The notes under the pieces were generated by a model. That model saw only the letters and a list, made by a program, of their open reading frames with translations, had not been told where the DNA came from and did not search any database. From Mikania micrantha (lineage: Eukaryota; Streptophyta; Magnoliopsida; Asterales; Asteraceae), in the NCBI GenBank assembly GCA_009363875.1, contig CM018683.1, positions 67,318,187-67,382,186 on the forward strand: a DNA stretch of 64,000 nt, read 5' to 3'. Position numbers and translations under genes: made by a program. This document shows, one piece after another, positions 1-11,925 of this stretch (position 1 is its first letter; each line of letters opens with the position of its first letter).

Positions 1-858
1 TTGATTTGAAAGAAAAGGGAATAAGGGTATTAATGTAATTTGTTATATTAAATATTTTACCCCATCTTTTTTTATACATCCATAACTTTTTTATACTATA
101 ATATTTTTTTATAAAAATTGCACCATTTTACTCGTCTTTTTTTTTCTTTTTAATTCCGTTATAGTCTTGACTAGGTTTTTTTATTTTTTTCGGATGTTCG
201 TATTTACACCAATGTAACAAGTATAAAACTAACAAATTAATTATTTATTTTTTATACTATATGGCATCTAAAAAAAGAAAAAAAAATAGTCGAGATTATA
301 ACGGAATTAAAGAGAAAAATGAGACGAATATAATGGTGCAATTTTTTTTAAAAAAAATCAAGATATATCTATAAGTTACATCACTTTAAATTTACATCAA
401 TGTAAATTACATAACTATAATTTATCATTGTTAGAAAATTTTCAAATAAATTTGATATATTTAAGCTCGTTACAATGATGTAAATATAGGACATCTAAAA
501 AAAGTAAAAAAAAAAATAGTCAACACTATAATGAAATTAAAGATAAAATGATACGAATATAATGGTGCAATTTTTTTAAAAAAAAAATTATATAGTATAA
601 AAAAGTTATTATTGTTTAAAAAGAGGGGTAAACTTTATATTAAAAATTAGATTTATTAAAATATTTTATATGGTGACACTTGTCACTACCATATTAATTC
701 CAGCTTTTTGAGTGATAACAAAATGTCTAAAATGCCCTCACATATTAAAATAATAATAGTGAAACGTGTCGCGATCCTATGCATTTACTTTTGAAATTAA
801 ACATTGAATGATAGTTATTGGGTTATAACAAATTTTATGGGTTATTAAAAATTCCATC

Positions 859-860
<2 letters not shown>
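1..860. repeat. Partial foldback element of the (TA)n-associated type
   Basis: No gene is visible here. The stretch carries blocks found in both orientations, such as a 'ttgcaccattttactcgtc' block near 118 and its reverse complement (gacgaatataatggtgcaat) near 323 and 553. The same blocks recur in the elements at 1963-3239 and 3763-5082. It ends with 'gttataacaaattttatgggttat...ccatccc' directly against a (TA)n tract at 862-898, which matches the termini of the other elements. The left end lies outside the window. The structure points to a non-coding inverted-repeat element. Confidence 0.6.
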
Positions 861-898
<38 letters not shown>

Positions 899-901
<3 letters not shown>

Positions 902-1281
902 TGTGCTCAAATAATAACTCACTCTTAAAGCAATAATCCAGATAACTTTGCCAAGATGAAGCCAAATTTTGGAATTTTTCTTTGAATATCATTGTAACAC
1001 ATTTAGAACACTATGTTCTTTTATGAGTTTGCGAAAATTCGTCAACGTTTGAGAGTTTATATCGTTGTAAGTTTTGGGCCTAAAACAGTTACAGTGCTGT
1101 AAATCAAAAACTTACAACGATGATATCTCTTAAACGGTGATGAATTTTCACAAACTCATAAAAAGAACATAGTGTTCTAATTGTGTTACAATGTTGTTCA
1201 AAAAAAAATTCAAGATTCGGCTGCATTTTGGCAAAGTTATTTGCGTTATTGCTTTAAGAGTGGGTTATTATTTGAACACTT

Positions 1282-1283
<2 letters not shown>
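899..1283. mobile_element. Foldback MITE-like element in (TA)n
   Basis: The two halves are inverted copies of each other. The left end (gtgctcaaataataactcac) matches the reverse complement of the right end (gtgggttattatttgaacac), and 'aaactcataaaaagaacat' near 1154 pairs with 'atgttcttttatgagttt' near 1012. The element sits exactly between (TA)n tracts at 862-898 and 1284-1316. There is no coding potential. The central loop is near 1060-1100. Because the whole unit folds back, the transposase family cannot be named from the sequence. Confidence 0.7.
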
Positions 1284-1316
<33 letters not shown>

Positions 1317-1319
<3 letters not shown>

Positions 1320-1960
1320 AATGGTTCCATTGTTAACCCTCCCTTATAGCGTTAACCCGTTAACCCTGTCGTTTTTTGCCAGAATCTTTGTTTTTTTTTG
1401 TCATGGTTTTTATTATACATAAATAGGAGGGTTTCTTTTTTGTGTTTTTGCTAATTCATCACCGTTTAGAAATCAAATCAAAGTGTAAGTAAGTGTAAGT
1501 TTCTTACATCAGATAGTGTAACTTAAACTTACAATTGATTTAATTTCTAAACAGTGATGAATTAGCAACAACACAAAAAAGAAACCCCCTATTTATGTAT
1601 AATAAAAACCATGAAAAAAAACAAAGATTCGGGCAAAAAGTGCCAGGGTTAACGGGTTAACGCTGGGCTGGGCACAAAAAATAACCCACTAAATGCGCGC
1701 TAACCCAAATAACATTGGGAAGATGAAGCCGAATCTTGGATTTTTTTTTTGTAAACATCATTGTAACACATTTTCAGTGTTGTAGCACACACTACAGTGA
1801 TGTAGGATCTCAAACGAAAAAAAAATAGCACAAACTCATAAAAGAACATGGTGTTCAAAATGTGTTACAATGATGTTTGCAAAAAAAAAAAATTCAAGAT
1901 TCGGCTGGGTTAGCGCATTTAGTGGGCTATGTAAAATTTCATGCCATGTATATATATATA
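1317..1960. mobile_element. Two adjoining foldback elements, the second replacing the end of the first
   Basis: 1317-~1660 is a hairpin: 'cctcccttatagcgttaacc' and a 'catggtttttattatacataaatag' arm pair with the reverse complement at ~1590-1655. Its right terminus (expected 'ataagggagggttaac', as seen at 3650-3665) is missing. From ~1665 a second hairpin follows, with arms 'ataacccactaaatgcgc' (about 1680) and 'gcgcatttagtgggctat' (about 1913). It ends against a short (TA)n at 1949-1962. A degraded relative of the second hairpin lies at 13375-13597. No coding sequence is seen. Confidence 0.6.
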
Positions 1961-1962
1961 TA

Positions 1963-3236
1963 GGGCATGGAATTTTGATAACCCTCATCTTTTGTTACAA
2001 CCCATTAACCATCATCCAATGGTTACTTGAAAAAGGTAAATGTATAGGATCGTGCCACGTGTCAATTCCTTTGTCTTTAATATGAAGGGCATTTAGGACA
2101 TTTGTCATTTATATAAAGTTTACCCCCTTTTTTTTAAACATTCATAACTTTTTTATACTATATTATTTTTTTAAAAAAATTGCACCATTATACTCGTCTC
2201 ATTTTTCTTTTTAATTTCGTTATAGTCTCGACTAGTTTTTTTTTTTGTTTTTTTATGTCATGTATTTACATCATTATAACGAGCTTAGCGATAGCAAATT
2301 AATTAGAAATTTTTTCTAACAATGGTAAATTACAGTAATGTAACAGAAAATGAAGTAATTTACAATGACATAATTAACGGTGACGTAACACATTATTTAC
2401 AGTGATGTAATTTTTTCTTTAATTCCCGTTATAATGTTGACTAGTTTTTTTAATTTTTTTTCTCATTGCCCATTATTAACATCGATATAACGAGCATAAA
2501 TATAACACATTATTTTGAATTTTTTTCTAACAATGATAAATTACAGTGATGTAATTAATATAACACATTATTTTACTTTTTCTCTAACAATGATAATTAC
2601 AATGATAAATTACAGTGATGTAATATAACACATTATTTTGATTTTTTTTCTCTAACAATGATAATTATAGTGATGTAATTTATCATTGTTCGAAAACAAT
2701 TCAAACTAATTTGTTGTATTTAGGCTCGTTACAAATTAGGGATGAGCAAAAAGCCAAAAAAAAACCGAACCGAAACCGAATTAACCGAAAAAACCGCACC
2801 GGAACCAAATTAACCGAAAAAACAGAAACCAAATTTTACGTCAATGTAAATTACATCACGATAAATTACGTCAATGTAAATTACATCACTGTAATTTATC
2901 ATTTTTAAAAAAGTTTCAAATAAATTTGTTATATTTAAGCTCGTTACAATGATGTAAATATAGGGCATCTAAAAAAAGTAAAAAAAAATTAGTCGAGACT
3001 ATAACGGAATTAAAGAGAAAAATGAGACGAATATAGTGGTGCGATTTTTTTTAAAAAATAATATATTATAAAAAAGTTATTAATGTTTAAAAAAGATGGG
3101 GGGAAAAACTTATAAAGGTAAAATGACTAGGATGCCCTTTTTAATATTTTAATGAAAAGCTTATGTGTAAGTTTATGATTGGTTGAAATGGGTTATGTAG
3201 TTGTAGCAAAAGATGAGGGTTATTTTTTATACCATT

Positions 3237-3239
<3 letters not shown>
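1963..3239. mobile_element. Long foldback element, ~1.28 kb, between (TA)n tracts
   Basis: The left arm (aaccctcatcttttgttaca, then the 'cataacttttttatacta' block, 'tgcaccattatactcgtctc' and 'gttatagtctcgactag') reappears inverted on the right (ctagtcgagactataacgg near 2990, gagacgaatatagtggtgc near 3023, tagcaaaagatgagggtt near 3203). The central ~700 bp holds many short repeats of 'attacagtgatgtaat'. No reading frame is convincing. The element is bounded by (TA)n at 1949-1962 and 3240-3279. It is the same type as 3763-5082 and the partial copy at 1-860. Confidence 0.65.
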
Positions 3240-3279
<40 letters not shown>

Positions 3280-3282
<3 letters not shown>

Positions 3283-3681
3283 GAAGGTTCCATTGTTAAC
3301 CCTCCCTTATAGCGTTAACCGCTTCACCCTAGCGTTTTTTGCCCGAATCTTAAATTTTTTTTTCATGGTTTTTATTATGCATAAATAGGGGGGGTTTCTT
3401 TTTGTATTTTTGCTAATTCATTACCGTTTAGAAGTTATTGTAAGTGTAAGTTACTTACACTTACTTACAATCCGTATCTGATGCAGTAAATGTAAGTAAG
3501 TGTAAGTAACTTACACTTACAATAACTTCTAAACGGTGATGAATTAGCAAAAAGATAAAAAAGAAACCCCCCTATTTTTGCATAATAAAAACCATGAAAA
3601 AAAAAATTTAAGATTCGGGCAAAAAACGCTAGGGTTAAGCGGTTAACGCTATAAGGGAGGGTTAACATTTGAACCTCTCCC
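3280..3681. mobile_element. Near-perfect 400 bp foldback element
   Basis: Two arms of about 185 bp each (3280-~3467 and ~3500-3681) are almost perfect reverse complements. The outer ends pair 'gttaaccctcccttatagcg' with 'cgctataagggagggttaac', and the inner parts pair through 'taagtgtaagttacttacac'. The loop is only ~30 bp. (TA)n tracts abut both ends (3240-3279 and 3682-3762). A transcript would form a long double-stranded RNA. It is non-coding and related to the 1317 element. Confidence 0.75.

Positions 3682-3762
<81 letters not shown>
3682..3762. repeat. (TA)n microsatellite, longest in the window
   Basis: About 80 bp of alternating TA with one imperfection (atattatata) near 3703-3708. 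It separates the foldback elements at 3280-3681 and 3763-5082. Confidence 0.95.
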
Positions 3763-3764
<2 letters not shown>

Positions 3765-5079
3765 ATATGTTTCAAATAAGAACCCATGATAATTGTGTTA
3801 ACCCAATAACTCAAATCCAATGGTTTTAAATTTTCAGATTTAATAAGATGTTCACATGTGTCACCTAACCTTTTTAAATTAAAAAGGATATTTAAGTCAT
3901 TTCACTTAATATAAAAAACTTAGATTTAATAAGAGAGTGACAATTGTCACACTCTTACAAATCCATCAATTTTCTTTTTTTAAATCAAAGTTTGTACCTT
4001 GATTTTTATACACTTATAACTTTTTTATACTATGTTATTTTTTTATAAAAATTACACCATTAAACTCGTTATATTTTTCTCGTTAATTTCATTATAGTCA
4101 TGCCAATTTTTTTTTAAAGTTTTTTTCGAGCGTTCGTAATTACACCAACGTAACAAGCAATAAATACAATAATTTTCTCTCATTTTTTCGAAATTTTTCC
4201 ATCTTTAAAATGTTTTACAAATTATTTTGAGCGTTCGTAATTTTCTCTCATTTTTTCGAGCGTTCGTAAAATCTTTCCCTCTCGTTACAAATTATTTTTT
4301 ATTACAAAAATTAGTTCATTAATATTTTTAAAAATTAAGAACACTTTTAAAAAATTCAGCTCCTTACATCAGTGTAATTACGAAGACTTTGTAAAAATTC
4401 AACTCCTTACATCAGTGTAATTATGAATACTTTGAAAAAATTCAGCACGTTACATCAGTGTAATTTCGAAACCACTAAAATAATTTAGCTCGCTACATCA
4501 GTATAATTACATTAATGTAAGAGTATATATTTAATTATGTACTTATAAAAACATTTCAATAAAAAACTTATGCGGTTTTGTAGGAGTGAATATTTGTTTC
4601 ATTAGAGATTTTTTTAAAAATGGGCAAATCATTTTCAAAAAATGTCGAAAATAATAATGTATATAAAAGTTCAGCTCGTTACATCAGTGCAGAACGCTGT
4701 TGTATCAGTGTAATTACGAACACTTTGAAAAAATCAGCTCGTTACGTCAGTGCAAATTACGAACATTTTAAAAAAAACTTCACAAAACTGTACTTGAATT
4801 AAAGATAAAAAAGTGATAAATTTAACGGTGAAATTTTTATAAAAAAAATAATAATGTATATAAAAGTTATGAAGGTTTAAAAATTTGGGGGTAAACTTTT
4901 TTAAAAAAAAGGAATCAAGTACACTTACCAAATGTCAAAAATACCCTTAAACAAATCACATCCACTTGTTTTTTTCAGATTTAATATAGACCACTTATTT
5001 TAAAACACATTATTTAAACAACCAATCAAAATTAGTTAATGGGTTACCACACTTGTAGTGAGTTACAAATGGAACCATC

Positions 5080-5082
<3 letters not shown>
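3763..5082. mobile_element. Long foldback element, ~1.3 kb
   Basis: The ends are inverted relatives: 'aacccatgataattgtgttaaccc' on the left and 'gggttaccacacttgtagtgagtt' on the right. Inside are the 'cataacttttttatactatg' and 'cgttatatttttctcgttaa' blocks shared with 1963-3239, and inverted counterparts near 4850. The middle has several degenerate copies of 'cagctcgttacatcagtgtaatta'. Short frames here (4620-4802, 4734-4931) follow these repeats and are not believed to be genes. (TA)n lies on both sides. Confidence 0.6.
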
Positions 5083-5124
<42 letters not shown>

Positions 5125-5127
<3 letters not shown>

Positions 5128-5374
5128 AGATGATCAAATGTTAACCCATATTTATTGCGTTAACCGCATAACTACATCTTATTACATTGGGGACCATATA
5201 AAAGTAAATCTAAAAGTGTATGTTTTTTTTTAATTTATGTAGGGCTCGCTTACATTAATAAAAAAAAGAAGAAAAAACCTAAAACTTTAGATTTAGTTTA
5301 ATGTAGGCCTAAAAGTAATAAGATGTAGATATTCGTTTAACGCAATAAGGAAGGGTTAAAATTCAAAACATCCC
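5125..5374. mobile_element. Short foldback element between (TA)n tracts
   Basis: This 250 bp element has inverted ends: 'aatgttaacccatatttattgcgttaac' on the left pairs with 'gtttaacgcaataaggaagggttaaaatt' on the right, and 'ataactacatcttattac' pairs with 'gtaataagatgtagatat'. It is flanked by (TA)n at 5083-5124 and 5375-5384, then by a (GT)n/GTAC stretch. Non-coding. Confidence 0.65.
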
Positions 5375-5384
5375 ATATATATAT

Positions 5385-6030
5385 GTGTGTGTGTACACAT
5401 AGAGGAATGTTTATAAGAAAACCATCAATTTTTAAGAAAACCAAAAAAAAACTAATTTCAACCAATCAAATATTTTAGAATTTCTTTTTATTTTATTTGT
5501 TATAAAGGGTATATTTGTAAATTTCCGTTCCTCTATTTTTGGTGATTATATTTTCTTCATTAACTTTCCCTCTAAAATCAATTTTATTTCAATAGATTCA
5601 AGAATATGAATAACAAAACCCTACAATGGCTTCAAAATTACCATACGTAAGTTGTTCTTCAAAATGACCATCAATGGTTACAAAATTGACTTATTTGGAG
5701 GAAAATCTGATCATGTATTTGGGCTTCAAAATCACAATCAATGGTTTCGATCGAGGCTTTCAACAACAGGTATAGATCTGCAAAGAAGCGAACTAGTTGG
5801 TACTATTTAATTAATGTCATAGCTTCATTCAATCAGGTGATATTTCTTAACCCTTGTTTGATTCATTTAGTTTGAAACACGACGACCCCTCCGGCGATCG
5901 TATCTCCTTTCCTATCACACGCCTTGCTTCCCCTATCTCTTTCTTTGCTCAAAATCAGCCTAAACAAAAACGTGGTTCAAAGGCGGAGATGGTGGCTGTT
6001 AGGGTTTTACCGTAAACCCAAAAGATGGTG
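5385..6030. other. Unassigned intergenic DNA
   Basis: After a short GT repeat this is unique-looking DNA of more moderate AT content. It has a few gene-like words, for example 'aaaccctacaatggcttcaaaa' near 5619 and 'gattcatttagtttgaaacacgacgacccctccggcgatcg' near 5859, but no frame longer than a few dozen codons. It is the left flank of the TRIM-like insertion and continues at 7457. It could be a decayed host gene edge, but I cannot support a call. Confidence 0.4.
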
Positions 6031-6035
6031 AGTGG

Positions 6036-7451
6036 TGTTGGTTCAGGCCCTAAATCACACACAATTAAAAAAAAACTCACGAACAAGAAGTTTCTATAAA
6101 AACTCACTCACACTTTCATTCATACTCATACTTACATATATAAGATATAAACACTAACCCATGTTTTGACCCACTACTCCTACAACCTAAACCCACTACT
6201 TAGATTCTTTCAATATTAAAAACTACCCATGATCTAATTAAACATATGACTAATTAATAAGCTACCGACCCGTACCCGACTTGACCCGAACCAATGACCC
6301 GATCAAGATTAAATCAACATTCACCCCCTTAATCTTGATCTCGGTTCATGTTTCTTGCTTCTCGATTCGAACCGTTCTTGCTTGGTCGAATCATCTTGCT
6401 TTCTTGCTTTCGTTCTGGTTTTTCTTGCTCAAACCAGAATTGTTTCTCTTGCTAAATTGAACCCTTCTTGCTATGAGAACCACATTTTCTTTTGGATTTC
6501 CTGCCATTCTTTCTTTCCTTATGTGAATCTTTGGTCAAACGAGAAAAAAAAAAGCACACAACCTTCTGTTCGAAAAATCTACTTTTCTCTCTTGGGCTTT
6601 GAACTCTTCGTCTCACTCTTCTATAATCAAGCCACGATTTATATTATTTCGAATTTGTTCAATCAGTCTCTCCTTCTCAAACAATTCGCAACCAACATGT
6701 TTGAAAACCAGCGTTCTCTTCTTCCTCGTGTACTATGTGAACCCATTCAATCTCGGTTCACGAATTTCGTTCTGACTTTCTATCTCAGGCAACCACCTTA
6801 TCGGTCTTGGTCTAACTTTCTCGGTCTAGATGCCGCCGGTCTTTCGTGGCTCGTCAGTCTTCCTCTTTGCTAATTGCAATCAGCTTTCTTCGGCCTTATT
6901 TCTTGCGAATTCTCTATATGAACTCACCGGTCTTTTCGGTCTCACAGGAATTTAATTTCCGGCCATGTTCTCTTTTGTGTTTGCTACTTTGGATCAGCCG
7001 GTCTTCTTGATGCTTACGGTCTCTTGCTACTGCTAACATCGATCACTGATGTTCAGCCCCGTCCTCTTGCTTCTTTCTCTTCAGCCCCGCAGCCGAGGGC
7101 TGCTATTGAACTCGACACCGACTCTCAAACCGGCTTCTTCTTCAACCCGAGTGCGCTCTGATACCAATTGTTGGTTCAGACCCTCAATCACACACAATTA
7201 AAAAAACTCACGAACAAGAAGTTTCTGTAAAAACTCACTCACACTTTCATTCATACTCATACTTACATATATAAGAAATAAACACTAACCCATGTTTTGA
7301 CCCACTACTCCTACAACCTAAACCCACTACTTAGATTCTTTCAATATTAAAAACTACCCATGATCTAATTAAACATATGACTAATTAAATAAGCTACCGA
7401 ATCATACCCGACTTGACCCGAACCAATGACCCGATCAAGATTAAATCAATA
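6036..7451 (-). mobile_element. TRIM-like non-coding LTR retrotransposon
   Basis: Two direct repeats, 6036-6319 (284 bp) and 7169-7451 (283 bp), are about 97% identical and begin TGTTGGTTC. A 5 bp target duplication AGTGG lies at 6031-6035 and 7452-7456. Reading on the minus strand, the right LTR is followed after 2 bp by a primer-binding site TGGTATCAGAGC (7155-7166), complementary to initiator Met-tRNA. A purine tract AAGGGGGTGAA precedes the left LTR (6320-6330). The ~850 bp internal part has no gag, protease or RT on the sense strand. A 172-codon frame on the opposite strand (6355-6873) looks accidental. The right LTR ends TA where the left ends CA. The element must have moved using another element's proteins. 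Confidence 0.88.
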
Positions 7452-7456
7452 AGTGG

Positions 7457-7630
7457 TTCAACATCATTAATAAAGGTCAACAAATTGCAAACACAGTGGA
7501 GAAGAAATAGGTGATGCTGGTAAGTTCTTAAAACATTAATGTTTATCAACACCACATGAGTTCTTAGAACCTTAACAATTGGTTGATTTTGTGTTAAGAT
7601 TTTGAATTTAAACCCTAAAAGACAAACATT
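7457..7630. other. Short spacer between two insertions
   Basis: This continues the DNA interrupted by the TRIM-like element. No gene is recognised. It ends with GGGGG (7631-7635), the presumed target duplication of the next LTR. Confidence 0.4.
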
Positions 7631-7635
7631 GGGGG

Positions 7636-10600
7636 TGTCACACCCCCACCTCTCGTCACTTGTGATGATGTCATTCGTCACTCTGAGAAGGTTGCGGAAG
7701 CATAGTGGTGATGTCTCCGAGATGAGGTGTGACTTACTTGATCCGGTATCACAACACACAGATTAACTTAAAATAAATACATTACAAGGTTTTCGTATTT
7801 ACAACCAACATTACAATACATAAACTAAGTTTATTACATTATCTGATTTATTTAATTACAAGTGTATGAAGTGCATCCTCACCCGGTAGTCACGGTCTTC
7901 CTGCAAAAGTTTTTGTTTGAAAAGTCAGCACAAAGCTGGTGAAATTGTAAAGTTTAGTTCAACAATATGATATGATATATAAGTTCTCAAAATGATCAGT
8001 TCAAGATAACCATGGGACCCGTATCTAGTTCCTTTATGACGTGATTCTACGATCTTCGAAGACACTGCCCACCGGTAATATCTTAATGCCTCATTGTCTT
8101 AATGTCTATCACAATATTAAGAAGTTCCAAAGACAGGTAACAAACATTCACAGCAAGGGGGAGTTGCAAACTCCTAGCAAATGGGTTGTCAGCCGATAGT
8201 ACTATCATTGTTCCCTGTTCGGCCCCACATGGGTTCACTAGATACAGTTTAGGAATGAGGACTTTCAAGTTCTGTGATAGAGTTCTGTTCTACGGCAAAA
8301 TCCCATGAAATCCATAAGTTCTCAACAAGTCACATGAAATCACGCAGATAACAGTGATACATATCATATGTTTAAGAAATATTTCCACAATGATTCCCCG
8401 ATGTTTGTAAAACATTAAAAATAATACGAAACTCACCCGAAGTCTCAAGATAGCAAGATCACTCGCAGACGGGTGATAATAGTGTAATTCTGCATTAGTT
8501 TATGTTTAATAAATTATTTATGTTTTAACTTACTGATTAGATCTTTCTGAACATCCAATGTCAAAGACATTGTCTTAACAGTCATCAAACTGATGTTAAG
8601 TATTTAATTAGTTAATTTAATGTTATATCATACAATGTATGATAATGTAGGAACCTACACTGAATTAGATTCCTAATACAAGGTTGATGACACACTTGAT
8701 TAATCAGAACAATATCGGATTAACCAAATAGTTAATATTGTTGATTATAATGCTAAAACAGTTTCTAGACATATTAATGACTTAGGAATGATCAATCCTT
8801 GTTATTGATTACCCAAATATCATGAAATATCACAATGTAGCATTAGAATAGGTTTAATAACCATGTTTAACATACTAATCTAACTGTTATCCTAAACATT
8901 AGATAATCGTTCCAGTGAGTATGTTAATGATTGTGATTAGTTTGAAACACTTGGATTTAACCTTGCATTTCAAAGATTAATCAAACTAATCACCTATATT
9001 GTCACAATCAAATGGTTTAAACCATTATAATCATTGTTATGATTTCTTGAAAACCGGGCATTACAACAGATCAAAACAAGGATTTACCCATTAACATATC
9101 AAGTTCTTCATTTATAATCAATCCTAGCCATCATCTAGGCAATAATGTGATAACTCAAAATTCTCAGGTTAGAATCATAACTCGAAAATGAAGAGAATGA
9201 GTGTAAGCGAAATCGCGAAACGAGGCTCCGATTTCAAGATACACTGAATCGAATATAGCAATAGATAAGAGGTCAAATATTTTGAGTTCTTTAGGTCTTG
9301 AGTTTATAACCATTGGAAAGAGCTCGAAATATCGTGAACGTAGGCAAAAACCGTGCGCAAAACGGAGTTCGTATGCTCCCGGAATCGCGAAACGAAGAAC
9401 CATCCCGCGCGGTACGCCCCGGGACAACCTCCGAGGTGGGGCGATGCGCCTGGGGCCAGAAAATCGGGAAAATTGCTTAAAAAGTCAAAATCTTATCCAT
9501 AACTCAAAAATCTATCTTTCTCTTGACGGTTCCACTCTCCCAAACGCAAAAACCATCTTTTAATCCATCAAACCACCATTTTGAAGCATCTTGAGCGCGT
9601 GGATCGCACCAGGGAACGTTTCTGCAAGTCTGGATCGTCATTTTACACGCAGAACTCCGTCTGAATAGGTAACAGTTCGTTTTAACCTTCTAGTTTGATT
9701 ATGAATGATTAAATCTTGATTTTGAACGTAATGATATAGTTAGGGTTGTTGATTATTGCCTAGATGATGGCTAGGATTGATTATAAATGACAAACTCGAA
9801 CTTTTAACGGGAAAATCCTTGTTTTGAGCCGTTGTAATGCCCAGTTTGCATGAAATCATAACAATGGTTATAATGGTTTAAACCATTTGGTTGTGACAAC
9901 GTATGTGATTAGTTTGATTAATCTTTGACATGAAAGGTTAAATCCAAGTTTTTAAACTGATCACAATCATTAATATACTCACTGGAATGAGTATCTGATG
10001 TTTAAGATAACAGTCAGATTGGTATGTTAAACATGGTTATTAAACCTATTCCAATGTCACATTGTGATATTTCATGATATTGGGATAATCAATAACAAGG
10101 ATTAATCATTCCTAAGCCATTAATCTATCTAGGAACTGTTTCATCATCATAATCAACAACATTAACTATTTGGTTAATCTGAGATTATCCCGATTAATCA
10201 AATGTGTCATCAGCCTAGTATTAGGAACCTGAATCAGTATAGGTTCCTACATTATCATACATCGTATGATATGACATTAAAATAAATACTTAAAAATCTA
10301 ATATCGGTTTGATGACTATCAAGGCAATGTCTTTGACATTGGACGTTCAGAAAGATTTAATCAGTAAGTTAAAACATAAATAACTCATTAAGCATAAATA
10401 AATGCAGAATCACTCTATTACTAGCAGTTGTGTGACTTTCTGCTATTTGTGAGTTATCAGGTGAGTTTCGTACAACCCCTTTTCTTTTTACTGTTTTATA
10501 AACATCGGGGTAACTCTGTAAACTATTGAACTTTTCTAAAACCATATGATATGTATCACTGTTATCTGCGTGATTTCATGTGATTGTTGAGAACTTGTGG

Positions 10601-11925
10601 ATTTCATGGGATTTTGCCTGTAGAACAAGAACACTATCACAGTATCAAAAGTCCTCATTCCTAAACTGTATCTAGTGAACCCATGTGGGGCCGAACAGAA
10701 AACAATGATAGTACTATCGGCTAACAACCCATTTGCCGGGAGCTTGCAACTCCCCTTGGTGTAAATGTTTGTTATCTGTTTCCAGAACTTCTTAATGTGG
10801 TGATAGACATTAAGACAATGAGGCACTAAGATATGTACCGACGGGTAGTATCTTTATAGAACAAGAACAAGAACGTCCGAAAGGAACTAGATACGGGTCC
10901 CATGATTATCTTGAACTGAACATTTTGAGAACTTGTATTACATATCATATCATATTGTGGAACTTAAACTGTATGAACTCACCAGCTTTGTGCTGACGTT
11001 TTTAAACCTAAAACTTTTGCAGGAAGACAGTGACCATCGAGTGAGGATGCACTTCATACACTGTAATTAAATAAGATAGTTGTGTAATAAACTGAGTTTG
11101 AACCATGTAATGTTGAATGTAATTACGAAACCCTTTGTAATGTATTTATTCTAAGTTAATCTGTGTGCTGTGATATCGGTTCAAGTAAGTCACACCTCAT
11201 CTCTGAGACATCACCACTATGCTTCCGCAACCTTCTCACGGTAACGTATGACATCATCTCAGGTGACGAGAGGTGGGGGTGTGACAAATAATCAACAACC
11301 CTAACTATATCACTACGTTCAAAATCAAGATCTAATCAACCATTATCAAGCTAGAAGGTTAAAACGAACCGTTACCTAATCAGACGGATAACTGAGTGTT
11401 GAACAACGATCAGGACTTGTAGAAACGTTCCTTGGTGCGATCCTTGTCTTTTGGTGGCTTAAAATATGAGTTTTGATGGTAAAAATTGAGTTGAGGTCGT
11501 CTGGAAGTCGAGCAGAAGCGAGTAGAAGAAGAAGTTTGAAGTTTCCCATGCAATCTGATCCTTTATTAAAATCTGTCAACTTAATACCTGCCAGGCGCAC
11601 CGCCCCACGTGGCTGCTTGGCCCGGGGCGTAGTGCGTGGATTCCCCAAGATTTCAGATATTTTGTGGACTCCAGGCGTACCGCCTAGCTCGGAGGTCTGA
11701 CGCTAGGCATACCGCCTAGCACCCAATTTCTCAAATTTTTGGATTTTTCTTCGTTTCGCGATTCCGGACAATCCGTAACTCCGTTTCGCGCACGGTTTTC
11801 GCCTATGTTCACCATTTCTCGCATACTATCAACTTGTAATAATTACAATTGCTAAATCAACGTGGATTTCAAGCACGACCAAATGTGCTCACGTCATTGA
11901 TGACGAAATTTTCAAATGCAATTGT
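7636..11925 (-). mobile_element. Family A solo LTR (minus), split by a nested LTR
   Basis: It begins TGTCACACCCCCACC, the same terminus as the LTRs of the intact Gypsy element, and follows that LTR in order through 9145. It resumes at 11292 (atcaacaaccctaactatatc) after the nested insertion. Without the insertion its length is 1510 + 634 = 2144 bp, the family A length. GGGGG precedes it and a run of 13 G follows at 11926-11938, so a GGGGG target duplication that later slipped is likely. The last bases read 'caattgt' rather than the expected '...tcaca', so the right terminus has mutated. No internal region is present, so this is a solo LTR. Confidence 0.8.
9146..11286 (+). mobile_element. Family A solo LTR (plus), nested in another family A LTR
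   Basis: It runs TGTGATAACTC...GGTGGGGGTGTGACA, 2141 bp. The target duplication AATAA (9141-9145 and 11287-11291) restores the uninterrupted outer sequence 'ggcaataatcaacaaccc', which can be read intact at 34012-34028. It contains the family's CAG|GTGAGTTTCG donor-like site (10459-10468), a TTTTGCAG|G acceptor-like site (11016-11023) and a C-rich segment with a GCGCGGTACGCC palindrome (about 9407-9419). It carries no gag-pol. Confidence 0.9.

Noticed and set aside
6355..6873. 172-codon frame on the plus strand
   Set aside because: It lies antisense inside the TRIM-like element, begins and ends within its internal region and has no recognisable domain.
9164..9563. Overlapping frames around 9164-9563 and 11376-11700
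   Set aside because: These are in the GC-richer promoter side of family A LTRs, where stops are rarer. No domain is seen.
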